From: Fodinicola feengrottensis
Lineage (GTDB): Bacteria > Actinomycetota > Actinomycetes > Mycobacteriales > HKI-0501
Reading direction: 5' to 3'
DNA: 64,000 nt
Assembly: GCF_010993775.1 (NCBI RefSeq)
Contig: NZ_WOTO01000022.1
Location: 1-64,000 of the forward strand
Shown here: piece by piece, positions 33,186-41,207 of the stretch
Position numbering within the stretch: position 1 is the stretch's first letter
How the letters are laid out: each line of letters opens with the position of its first letter
Translations under genes and position numbers: made by a program
The notes under the pieces: generated by a model
Database searches by the model: none
What the model was told of the DNA's origin: nothing
The model's input: the letters and a program-made list of their open reading frames with translations, nothing else

Positions 33186-33310
33186 GGCGTTAACCCACTA
33201 CCCGCACGTCACCATCCGGATCCGGGGTCGGTCGCACGGCGGCCAGCGACGCTGGCCGACGGACGTGTTCGGGGCATGACCAAGAGCATGGAACAGCACC
33301 ACGCGGTGCT

Positions 33311-33505
33311 CCTCTCCTTCGGCTGCCTACCGGGTTAGCTGACGGGTTCGGGCCAGGAGACGCCCTACCGCAGCGCGCGAACGCACTGCCGATTCACCCC
33401 AAGGACCTGGGTCCCCGGCTCCCTCCGAAGAGGGATTCGGCGGTCGTCGGGCTGCCTTCCTGGTGAAGCGCAGGTAAACCGAACGAACGCTAAGGACTCT
33501 AACCG
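33311..33505 (-). ncRNA. ydaO/yuaA c-di-AMP riboswitch
   Basis: Read on the minus strand, conserved blocks occur in the right order: GGGAGCCGGGGACCCAGG (33422-33405), GGGGTGAATCGGC (33400-33388), a GGTAGGGCG arm, CCCGAACCCGTCAGC, and GCTAACCCGGTAGGC (33339-33325). These are the hallmark segments of the ydaO aptamer, which binds c-di-AMP. In actinobacteria this class often controls cell-wall hydrolases and resuscitation-promoting factors; c-di-AMP usually turns the genes off. The 3' end runs into GGAGAGGAG, a possible ribosome binding site. The 5' boundary is approximate. Confidence 0.85.
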
Positions 33506-33722
33506 GACCCCCGACGGATCCTTCGCGGGGTCAGCATAATCACAACCGTGTCGTTACCATTCAGTGCGTACCCCGGAAAACCGGCATGCCTATCGTGCCT
33601 GGTCAGAGCCTGAAATCACGCTTCGCGCCGAGGCTGTGACAGCGACCGCATGGGGGCAATTCCAGCCGCGCATGCTCCGGCGTGCCAAGGTGGGACGTAG
33701 GACACGACCGGGGAGAGACTGG

Positions 33723-34268
33723 ATGCTGTACGTGGCATTGGCATGCCGGCTGCTGATCGGCGTGGTTTTCGTTGCCTCGGCGGCGACCAAGCTGGTCGGA
33801 ACATCGGCATTCGGGGATTTTGTCGCGTCTGTCCGGCAGATGCGGGTGTTGCCCAGGGCTTGGTCGCGACCGGTCGCCCTGGCGGTGGTGATCGCCGAAG
33901 TCCTGACCGTGGTGCTGGTCGCGATCCCGCTCGCGGCCTCGGCGATGGCTGGTTTCGGCCTGGGGGCAGCCCTGTTGGCCGCCTTCGCGTCGGTCGGCAT
34001 CGTGATCAGCGTGCGAAAAGGCGAGCGCACCCCGTGCCGCTGCTTCGGGAAATCCACCACGCCGCTCGGGCCGCTTCATGTCGTACGCAACGTTTTCCTG
34101 ATCTGCGTGGCGTTGCTGGGTGCCGCTGGGGCACTCTCGACCGGCAGTCTTGACCTGGGTGCCGCCGCGGTCGCCGCGGTCGCCGGCCTGGTGGTGGGCG
34201 GCCTGGTCATCGTGCTGGACGACATCGTCGACCTGTTCCGGCCGGTCAAGCCAACCCCTGCTCGTTAG
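33723..34268 (+). CDS. MauE/DoxX-like membrane protein
   Basis: About 181 residues, intact, with four or five hydrophobic segments, including ALACRLLIGVVFVASAATKL and VALAVVIAEVLTVVLVAIPL. The loop TPCRCFGKSTTPLGPLH has the CxCFG motif of MauE-type redox-linked membrane proteins. MauE helps form or transfer disulfides in periplasmic proteins, with DoxX/TQO-like topology. I started at the ATG before LYVALACRLL because the signal-like helix begins there. Convergent with boxB, whose stop it overlaps by four bases; no direct functional link is evident. Confidence 0.8.
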   Translation: MLYVALACRLLIGVVFVASAATKLVGTSAFGDFVASVRQMRVLPRAWSRPVALAVVIAEVLTVVLVAIPLAASAMAGFGLGAALLAAFASVGIVISVRKGERTPCRCFGKSTTPLGPLHVVRNVFLICVALLGAAGALSTGSLDLGAAAVAAVAGLVVGGLVIVLDDIVDLFRPVKPTPAR

Positions 34269-35686
34269 GGAAAACGCACGTACTCGTAGTCGAATGGCTG
34301 GCCGTTGATGCCGTTGCGGGGTGGCGCGATCCAGGCGGCGATCTTGCCGCGCTCGTGCACCGGCCGCATCAGGGATCGTACGTGCGTCTTGTCCACCTCG
34401 GTCGGCAGCCAACTGCCCTTGCGCAGTGCCCATTCGTCGGTGGAAATCTTCTCGCCGTCCGGGGTCGCCTCGATGCCGGAGAAGGCGCCGACCTTGCGGT
34501 TGAAGGCCTGGTGCGGGAGCTTGAGTCGGTGCGAAAGCCCGGCGCTGTCCAGAATCTTGTTCCAGCGGTTGACCCCGCTTTGGCAGTCCGAGACATATTC
34601 GCGCCGCAGGTCGGCGTTTAGCCCCACCAGCGCGGAAACCTCGGCCTGCCCGATCTCGCCGTCCGGGTCGAGCGCGTCGACCATGATCGACTCCTCAGTG
34701 AGCCGGTGGTCGTCCTTGCGACGGTCCTCCATCCAGCGGCCCTTCAAACCCGCGGTGAAGTAGTTCGCCACGTTGGTGGAGGTCTCGCCGCCGAACAGGT
34801 CCAGCGAGACGCTGTAGTGGAAGTTCAGATATTTCTGGATGACTTTCAACGGAATCCCACCGAAGGACGCGATCTCCTCGGTGTCATTCTCCTTCATCAG
34901 CTGGACCGTACGCTCCACCACCCGGTCGATGCCGGTGGTGCCGACCATCATGTGGTGCGCTTCTTCCTTGAGCATGAACTCGCACGTACGGGACAATGGG
35001 TCGAAGGCGCTTTCCTTGAGCGTACCGAGCTGGTATTTGCCGTCCCGGTCAGTGAAATACGTGAACATGAAAAAGGACAGCCAGTCCGGCGTCTCCTCGT
35101 TGAAAGCGCTGAGGATGCGCGGCGCGTCCTCGCTGCCGGAGTTGCGGTGCAGCAGCTCTTCGGCCTCTTCCCGGCCTTCCCGGCCAAAATACGCGTGCAG
35201 GAGGTAGACCATCGCCCACAGGTGCCGGCCTTCCTCCACATTCACCTGGAAAAGGTTGCGCAGGTCGTAGAGGCTTGGCGCGGTGGCTCCGAGGTTTCGC
35301 TGCTGCTCCACCGAAGCTGGCTCGGTGTCGCCCTGGATGACGATCAGCCGCTGCAGCTCGGCCCGATACTCCCCCGGGACCTTCTGCCAGACCGGCTCGG
35401 TCCTGTGTTCCCCGAAGCCGATCCGCCGGTCCGCGTCGCGCTCGGCCAGGAAGATCCCCCAGCGGTAGTCCTTCATCGCCACATGACCGAAATTCGCCCA
35501 GCCCTGCCGGCCGACGTTGATCGCCGTCCGCAGGTAAACGTCGTGGGTGGGCAGGGTCGGGCCCATCGATTCCCACCAGCTGAGGAAGTTCGGCTGCCAG
35601 GACTCCAACGCGCGCTGCAGCCGACGGTCCTCATGCAGCTCGACGTTGTTGGGGATTTTCTCCGAATAATCTGCCCTGTCCGGCAT
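34265..35686 (-). CDS. boxB: Benzoyl-CoA 2,3-epoxidase subunit BoxB
   Basis: Intact 473-residue di-iron oxygenase. It begins DYSEKIPNNVELHEDRRLQ and has NVEEGRHLWAMVYLLHAYFG and FMLKEEAHHMMVGTTG, which supply the ExxH iron ligands. LDLFGGETSTNVANYFTAGL and ESIMVDALDPDG are also typical BoxB sequences. BoxB with the reductase BoxA inserts one oxygen of O2 into benzoyl-CoA, giving the 2,3-epoxide, in the cytoplasm. Start two bases after the boxC stop, so it is translated from the same transcript. boxA is not in the window. Confidence 0.95.
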   Translation of the reverse strand: MPDRADYSEKIPNNVELHEDRRLQRALESWQPNFLSWWESMGPTLPTHDVYLRTAINVGRQGWANFGHVAMKDYRWGIFLAERDADRRIGFGEHRTEPVWQKVPGEYRAELQRLIVIQGDTEPASVEQQRNLGATAPSLYDLRNLFQVNVEEGRHLWAMVYLLHAYFGREGREEAEELLHRNSGSEDAPRILSAFNEETPDWLSFFMFTYFTDRDGKYQLGTLKESAFDPLSRTCEFMLKEEAHHMMVGTTGIDRVVERTVQLMKENDTEEIASFGGIPLKVIQKYLNFHYSVSLDLFGGETSTNVANYFTAGLKGRWMEDRRKDDHRLTEESIMVDALDPDGEIGQAEVSALVGLNADLRREYVSDCQSGVNRWNKILDSAGLSHRLKLPHQAFNRKVGAFSGIEATPDGEKISTDEWALRKGSWLPTEVDKTHVRSLMRPVHERGKIAAWIAPPRNGINGQPFDYEYVRFP

Positions 35687-35688
35687 GC

Positions 35689-37382
35689 TCAGACCCGTTT
35701 CCTGTCGAATTCCGCGCGTTGCCCGGTGCCGAACTTGCGAAGCGCCCCATACTCGCCGGACGCGTTCGGCCGTACGAAGATCCAGTTCTGCCAGGCCGTC
35801 AGCCGGCCGAAAATCTTGGTCTCCAACGTTTCCGGTCCGGTGAAACGATAGTTCGCCTCCAGGCCGGTCAGCGCGTCCGGACTGAAACTGCCCCGTTCCT
35901 CCACCGCGATCCGCACCTCGTCGTCCCAGTCGATGTCGTCCGGCGCGAAGGTCACCAACCCGAGCTCGGCGGCCGCGTCGGCCCGCAGCGGCTTGTCCAT
36001 TTCCCCGCGAGCGGCTTCCAGCGCCGGCTCGTCACCGTAGAATCGCGTCTGTACGCGGGAAAGTCCGTTGCCCATCGGCAGCACGCCGAAGTTCATCTCG
36101 GTCAGGTGCAGTGCGGCCGGCTCGGCATCGGGGTCGATGTCCTCGAAAACCCCGAAAAGCTGGTATGACCGGTCGGCGGCCAGCGCGAGTTCGAGCAGGG
36201 AGCCAGCGAAACAACTGCCCGGGTCGATCAGGGCCAGCAGGCTGCGGCTGGTGACGTCCAGCCTTTTGAGCGTACGTTTCAAATAATGCAGGATCTCGTT
36301 GACCAGCCAGTCGTCCCGGTTCGCGAGCAGCAGCCGATCGTACGCCAGCACCTTGTCGCTTTCCCCGCGAGTCTTCAAAATCCACGTGCCGGCGCTGAGT
36401 TCGTTGGTCCGCAGGTCCAGAATCAGGTCGTCAACCTCGCGGGTGACCGCCAACGTCCAGAAATCCGCGCCCTGCGCTCGTACGCCAGCAACATCGGTTG
36501 GTGCGTCCGCGGTGGGGCCGGCGACGGTGATCTCGACCGTACCGGCTTCCCGGTCCAGCACCGCCGTCACGTGCTCGTACGAGATCCGGTCGTCCTCTCG
36601 CTGCTTTTCCAGCGGACTGAGCGAAATTCCGGTCGCGTCCGTCGGCCGACCAGAGCGCTCGGCCAGTTCCAGAGCGCGAGCGGCCACCGCCTGCAGCCAC
36701 TTCGGCCGCGGCACGACTTCGTCGACGAGCCGCCACTGGACAGCCTTCTTGCCGCCAATTCCCTCCGAACGGGTGGAAAAGTAGTCGGCGAGGTCACGCC
36801 GCACGTGCCGCTTGTCGACGACCCTCGTCAGGCCACCGGTGCCCGGCAACACGCCCAGCAACGGCAACTCCGGCAACGAAACCGTGGACGAGCGGTCATC
36901 GATCAGCATCAGATGCTCGCAGGCCAACGCGATCTCGTACCCGCCACCGGACGCGGTGCCGTTCAAGGCCGCCACATATGTCTGTCGGATTTCGCCGTCG
37001 CGTCCTCAATGCCATTGCGGGTTTCGTTGGTGAACTTGCAGAAGTTGACCTTCCAGGGGGGGTGCGGCGAAGCGGCCAGCATCCGAATGTTGGCACCCGC
37101 GCAGAAAATCTTCTCCTTGCCGCTGGTGATCACCACCGTACGCACCTCGGGGTGCTCGAACCGGAGCCGTTGCACGGCGTCGTAAAGCTCAATGTCGACG
37201 CCCAGGTCGTACGAGTTCAGCTTCAACTCGTAGCCGGGGCGCAGGCCGCCCTGCTCGTCCACGTCCATGGTCAGCGTCGCCACCGGCCCGTCGGTGGCGA
37301 TCTTCCAGTGCCGGTAGTCGACCGGCCGGACCCGGAACTCGACGCGGGCTGTTGCGGTCACGCCAGGGTGGATCGATGTCAT
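35689..37382 (-). CDS. boxC: 2,3-epoxybenzoyl-CoA dihydrolase BoxC
   Basis: About 564 residues with two crotonase-type halves. VVITSGKEKIFCAGANIRML and ALNGTASGGGYEIALACEHL form the enoyl-CoA hydratase oxyanion site, and PELPLLGVLPGTGGLTRVVD follows. The C-terminal half has FAGSLLELALAADRSYQL and LTEMNFGVLPMGNGLSR. BoxC opens the epoxide hydrolytically to 3,4-dehydroadipyl-CoA semialdehyde and formate. One frameshift near 36985, next to the SGGGYE block. First gene of the minus-strand box operon and divergent from the PaaX-type regulator. Confidence 0.93.
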
Positions 37383-37434
37383 AGTCGACTCCGCAGTGTT
37401 CACCCGGATCCTCCCAGCGACCGATGCTCTCATG

Positions 37435-37473
37435 TTCTACAACTCCATGTGAGCCTGTCAAGTTCTTGTAGAA
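37435..37473. promoter_or_regulatory. Inverted-repeat operator in the boxC/regulator intergenic region
   Basis: TTCTACAA (37435-37442) and TTGTAGAA (37466-37473) form a perfect 8-bp inverted repeat with 23 bases between. It lies between the divergent starts of boxC and the PaaX-type gene, in an AT-rich stretch where both promoters must lie. It is the best candidate for regulator binding. Confidence 0.6.
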
Positions 37474-37548
37474 TATCGCAACTGGTGATGACCGACCACT
37501 CACCGTCAGGAAGAATTGGCCACTACGGCAAATCAGACGAAGGACGCG

Positions 37549-38407
37549 ATGACCATCAGCGACCCGGCACCGGGCGAGCGGGCCCCCACGCTGTCCCGTC
37601 GGCACGCCGCCGGCGCGTCCGCGCGCGCGCGGCCTGCTGTTCACCGTGTTGGGCGAGTTCGCGCTGGTAGCCGAGCGGACCGCCTGGACTTCAGCGTTGA
37701 TCGAGGTGCTGGGGCAGCTCGGGGTGGACGAGAAGGCCACCCGACAGGCGCTGATGCGAACGGCCGCGGACGGCTGGCTGCGCGCTGAGCGAATCGGCCG
37801 GCGCACCTTGTGGCATCTGACACCGAACGCGGAGCGGCTGCTCACCGATGGCGCGCAGCGGATTTACTCCTTCACCGGCCCGGCGCAGGGCTGGGACGGC
37901 ACCTGGCTGCTGGTGTCCGTACGAGTGCCGGAAAGCGACCGGCGAGCCCGGCACCTTCTTCGTACCCGCCTCAGCTGGGCCGGTTTCGGGTCGCTCGGCG
38001 CCGGCCTCTGGATCAGTACGCATCCAGAGCGCGAGGCCGAGGTCGCCGAGGTGCTGCGCGAGGCCCGGATCGCCGACGACGCGCACGTTTTCATCGCGAC
38101 CCGGCCGGGCATCGGGGACGTACGGGCGATGGTCCAGCAGGCCTGGGACCTGGTCGCCGTGGAAGAGCAGTACGAGGACTTCATCGCCGAGTTCTCCGAC
38201 CCGGCCCGCAAGAACGCGTTGATCGACCAGATCGAGCTCGTCCACGCTTGGCGGCGGTTTCCGGCAATCGACCCTGCCCTGCCCCGCGAGCTGCTGCCCA
38301 GCCGCTGGTCCGGCGTCAAGGCCGCCACCCTGTTCGGCCAGCAACACACCGCCTGGGCGCCCGCCGCACGTACGGCCTGGGAAGCCCTCAACCCACCGCG
38401 GACCTGA
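37549..38407 (+). CDS. PaaX family transcriptional regulator
   Basis: About 286 residues. The winged-helix N-terminal domain has FALVAERTAWTSALIEVLGQ and KATRQALMRTAADGWLRAERIG. The middle has GWDGTWLLVSVRVPESDRRARHLLRTRL and WISTHPEREAEV, and the C-terminal PaaX domain LIDQIELVHAWRRFPAIDP. PaaX represses phenylacetyl-CoA genes and releases DNA on binding the acyl-CoA. Here the divergent box genes suggest benzoyl-CoA or a related thioester as inducer (inference). One frameshift near 37625 in a GCGC run. A long hairpin overlaps the stop. Confidence 0.86.
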
Positions 38408-38447
38408 CGTTTCACTGCCGACAGCAGCGAGAACGTCAGGTTCGCGG
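38396..38447. terminator. Long hairpin overlapping the PaaX gene stop
   Basis: CCGCGgACCTGACGTTTC at the left pairs with GAGAACGTCAGGTtCGCGG at the right; an inner CTGC/GCAG closes the loop. It spans 52 bases with few mismatches and covers the regulator's stop codon, so it probably ends transcription from both sides. Confidence 0.7.
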
Positions 38448-38455
38448 AGGTTCGG

Positions 38456-38605
38456 TCAGCCCGCCTTGGAAGCGGTCAGGTCGAACGAGCCAGCCAGCCT
38501 GGTCGCCGACCAGGTCCGGCCGCCGTCGGAAGACTTGGCGAGCCAGTAGTCGGCCGGCAGACCCGGGCTGCCGAGCCCGGGTGCGCGATAATCATTTCCG
38601 CCCAT
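38456..38605 (-). pseudogene. Remnant of a BNR/Asp-box (sialidase-like) protein
   Basis: A short frame of 49 residues ending DLTASKAG contains SSDGGRTWS, which matches the Asp-box SxDxGxTW of sialidases and other beta-propellers. Whole proteins have 300 or more residues with several such boxes; only the last repeat remains. There is no ribosome binding site. Probably what is left after a deletion or recombination. Confidence 0.5.
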
Positions 38606-38634
38606 TTGCCGCGCAGAGACGAACAGAGGTCACC

Positions 38635-39856
38635 GTGACATTGCCCGACACGATTCGCCGGTTGCCGATGGACGATCTGTCCTCAGTCGCCGAGCTGGTC
38701 GGCGATGCGCACCTGGTGGCAATCGGCGAGAACAACCACCACATCCGCGAGTTCGGCCTCCTGCGCGACCGCATTCTGCGCTTCCTGGTGACCGAGCTGG
38801 GCTTCGGTGTCCTCGCCTTCGAGTCAGGTTTCGCCGAGGGCCAGCTGGTCGACGACTGGATTCGCGGCGGTGCCGGCGATCTCGAGACGATCGCGCGGGA
38901 AGGGTTCACGTTTCGTTTCGGCGAGGCCACCGAAGTGCGGGACATGCTCGGCTGGCTGCGCGCGCACAACGCCGACGGCGGCGGCGGCCGGGTCCGGTAC
39001 GCCGGTGTGGACGTGCCCAGCTCGGGCGGCTCGGTGGTGCCGGGCCTTGCGCTCGTACGGGACTACCTCGAAAAGTACGCGCCCACCGAAGTGTCCTATG
39101 TGGACGATGCTGTCACCGCCACCGAACCGTACGTCGCGGCGAACAACGCGGTGGCGTCCGGGCGTTATGCCGAGCTGAGCACAGCAAGCCGCGACGCTGC
39201 TGCCGCCGCACTCTCCAGGCTGGCGCTCCGGCTGGACGCACTGGAGCCGGGTTCGGACCCGTACGACCACAAAATCGCCCGCCATCACGCTCTCGGAGCG
39301 CTGCGCCTGGACGAACAGCTGCGTGAGTTCGTCGCGCTCGGCCAGCCCAACCCGCCCGCTCTGGTGGCGTCCTCGCGCGACATTTACCAGGCGGCGACGG
39401 TACGTTTGCTGCGCGAGGTGTTCGGGCCGGACGAGCGGATCGTGCTGATGGTGCACAACGGCCACGCCCAGCGAGTCCCCGATGGAACTGATGCCAGGGG
39501 TGCGAACACGTACTGCCGGCAATTATCTCGCCGCCGATTTCGGTACTGACTATGTCGTTCTCGGGATCACCGCCGGCACCGGCAGCACCACTGACCTTCG
39601 ACTGGATGCGAAGGCTAACCAGGGTTTCGAGGTGTTTTCCCGGCCACTGGACGAGCCCGCCGATGGCAGTGTGGAGCAGGCCGTCCACGCCAGCGCGCCA
39701 GTCCTGCTGGATTTTCGTTCAGCGCAAGGGATCGCTGGCCCGTCGAGCATTCGACACGCGTACACGACCATGCGAGTCGACGTGCTGGCCGCCTTCGACG
39801 GCCTGATCTACCTGCCCACCATGAGCCCGAGCTCGTTCGTCGCTCCTGATCACTAG
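38635..39856 (+). CDS. Erythromycin esterase family protein
   Basis: About 406 residues. Conserved blocks are LVAIGENNHHIREFGLLRD (GExxH...E), VLAFESGFAEGQLVDDW, VRYAGVDVPSSGGS and IVLMVHNGHAQRVP. Ere-type enzymes hydrolyse the macrolactone ester of 14-membered macrolides; many actinobacterial relatives act on unknown esters. GTG start at VTLPDTIRR; no ATG fits better. One frameshift near 39480. The ending LIYLPTMSPSSF is typical of the family. Whether it confers macrolide resistance cannot be told from the sequence. Confidence 0.83.
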
Positions 39857-39924
39857 TGTGGCGAGGTCGCTTCTGGCGCTGGAGAAGGCAACGAACCTCG
39901 GACGCGGGACTCCAACGGACTTTG

Positions 39925-40443
39925 CTAGGAGTTTCTCGCCGCCCGGGCCCGATAAGCCGCGACCGTCGTCCGGCTCGCGCACGCGTTGGAGCAGAACCGG
40001 CGCGTCCGGTTCCGTGACTGGTCCACGAAGTAGTTTCCGCAGCCGGTCGCGGCGCACCGCCCCAGCGTCACCGCCGGATCCCCGGCCGCGACCAAAGCCA
40101 ATTTGGCGGCGATCTGCTGGCCGAGCCACTGTTTGGCTGGGGCGCCGTTGCGGCTGAAGTGAATGTGCCAGCCGCCGAGGCCGTCGTGGTCGGACAGGTG
40201 CATGTCCGGCGGGTAGTCGCGCAGCAAGCGATGGACAGCGGCGGGGGCGACGCCGTCGACCAACTGCGCCAGGGCCGTGCGTACCAGGTCCGGCAGTGCG
40301 CCGAAATCGCCGTCCGGCGGCGGAGTGATCTCGTGCTCCGCGAAGAACGCGGCGACCAACTCGCCCTCCTGGTTGAGGGTGCCGGTATTGGCCAGCTCGA
40401 CGGCGAGCCGCGTTACGTTGCCAGTGTAGTCATCGTAATTCAT
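39925..40443 (-). CDS. CGNR zinc-finger transcriptional regulator
   Basis: Intact, about 172 residues. The N-terminal ABATE domain (TRLAVELANTGTLNQEGELV) is followed by the C-terminal CGNR zinc finger CAATGCGNYFVDQSRNRTRR and FCSNACASRTTVAAYRARAA. Four Cys residues coordinate zinc. It has variant GCGNYF at the family signature. Divergent from the TPR protein gene across 37 bases that contain an inverted repeat, so it probably controls it and itself. Confidence 0.85.
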   Translation of the reverse strand: MNYDDYTGNVTRLAVELANTGTLNQEGELVAAFFAEHEITPPPDGDFGALPDLVRTALAQLVDGVAPAAVHRLLRDYPPDMHLSDHDGLGGWHIHFSRNGAPAKQWLGQQIAAKLALVAAGDPAVTLGRCAATGCGNYFVDQSRNRTRRFCSNACASRTTVAAYRARAARNS

Positions 40444-40449
40444 TTGACC

Positions 40450-40477
40450 ACCTACATCGATGCTGTTTACAGTAGGT
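40450..40477. promoter_or_regulatory. Inverted repeat between the CGNR and TPR genes
   Basis: ACCTAC and GTAGGT flank 16 bases in the 37-base divergent region, which must hold both promoters. A candidate operator for the CGNR protein. Confidence 0.45.
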
Positions 40478-40480
40478 TCC

Positions 40481-41161
40481 ATGATAACCGATGACACCTA
40501 CATAGCTCGTCGCCTGCAGTTGCTCGGGGAGTGGGACGCCGCGCTCGCCGTCTTGGGCCCAGACGCCGATCTCGAGCTGCGCGCAGAAATTGCCGTCGAT
40601 CGCTGGTTCTTCCAGATCCAGGGCCACGAGGAGGCCAAGAAGGCGGTCGCGGCGCTGGATCCCGCATCGTCGACCGCGCACTTGCTCACGGCGCGACTGG
40701 CCTACAGCCGCCTGTTGTTCGGCCGCGACCCCCGCGCTGACGACCGCGCCGTGGCCGAGGCCGAATACAGTGCGGCGGCTGAGAGCGGTGACGAGAAGCA
40801 GCGCGGTTGGGCCGAATACCACTGGGGTGTCCTGCTGGACAACATCGACGAGGACACGGCCGGTGCCCTCCCACGCTACGAAATAGCTCTCGAGATCGCG
40901 ACGAAGTCCGGCGACGACTACTTCGAGTCCTACATCATCCGGCACCTCGCACATCTCAAGGAGCCCGCCGAGGCCACCGCGCTGCTGCGCCGCTCACTCC
41001 ACCTGCGCGGCGCACTCGGCGCCCGGCCGCAGACAATCGCCGCCCAGGCCGCCCTCGCCGAGGACCTGCCCGAAGACGACCCCGAACGCGCCGAGCTCGT
41101 CCAGATTTCCCGCGCGGGTGCGCGAGAACTGCGCATCGGCTGGCTCCTGTCCGACAGCTAG
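40481..41161 (+). CDS. TPR-like helical protein of unknown function
   Basis: Intact, about 226 residues, all-helical, with repeated Ala/Leu-rich pairs such as RRLQLLGEWDAALAVLG, AEYHWGVLLDNIDEDTAGAL and YIIRHLAHLKEPAEATALLR, resembling tetratricopeptide repeats. No enzymatic motif. Start MITDDTYIARR rather than the upstream ATG, since that ATG lies within the inverted repeat. The divergent CGNR regulator gene may control it. Similar proteins are common in Streptomyces relatives but uncharacterised. Confidence 0.7.
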   Translation: MITDDTYIARRLQLLGEWDAALAVLGPDADLELRAEIAVDRWFFQIQGHEEAKKAVAALDPASSTAHLLTARLAYSRLLFGRDPRADDRAVAEAEYSAAAESGDEKQRGWAEYHWGVLLDNIDEDTAGALPRYEIALEIATKSGDDYFESYIIRHLAHLKEPAEATALLRRSLHLRGALGARPQTIAAQAALAEDLPEDDPERAELVQISRAGARELRIGWLLSDS

Positions 41162-41207
41162 GGTGGGTGTTTCCGGACAATCAGATCAAGTGAGCAGACG
41201 CAGGACA

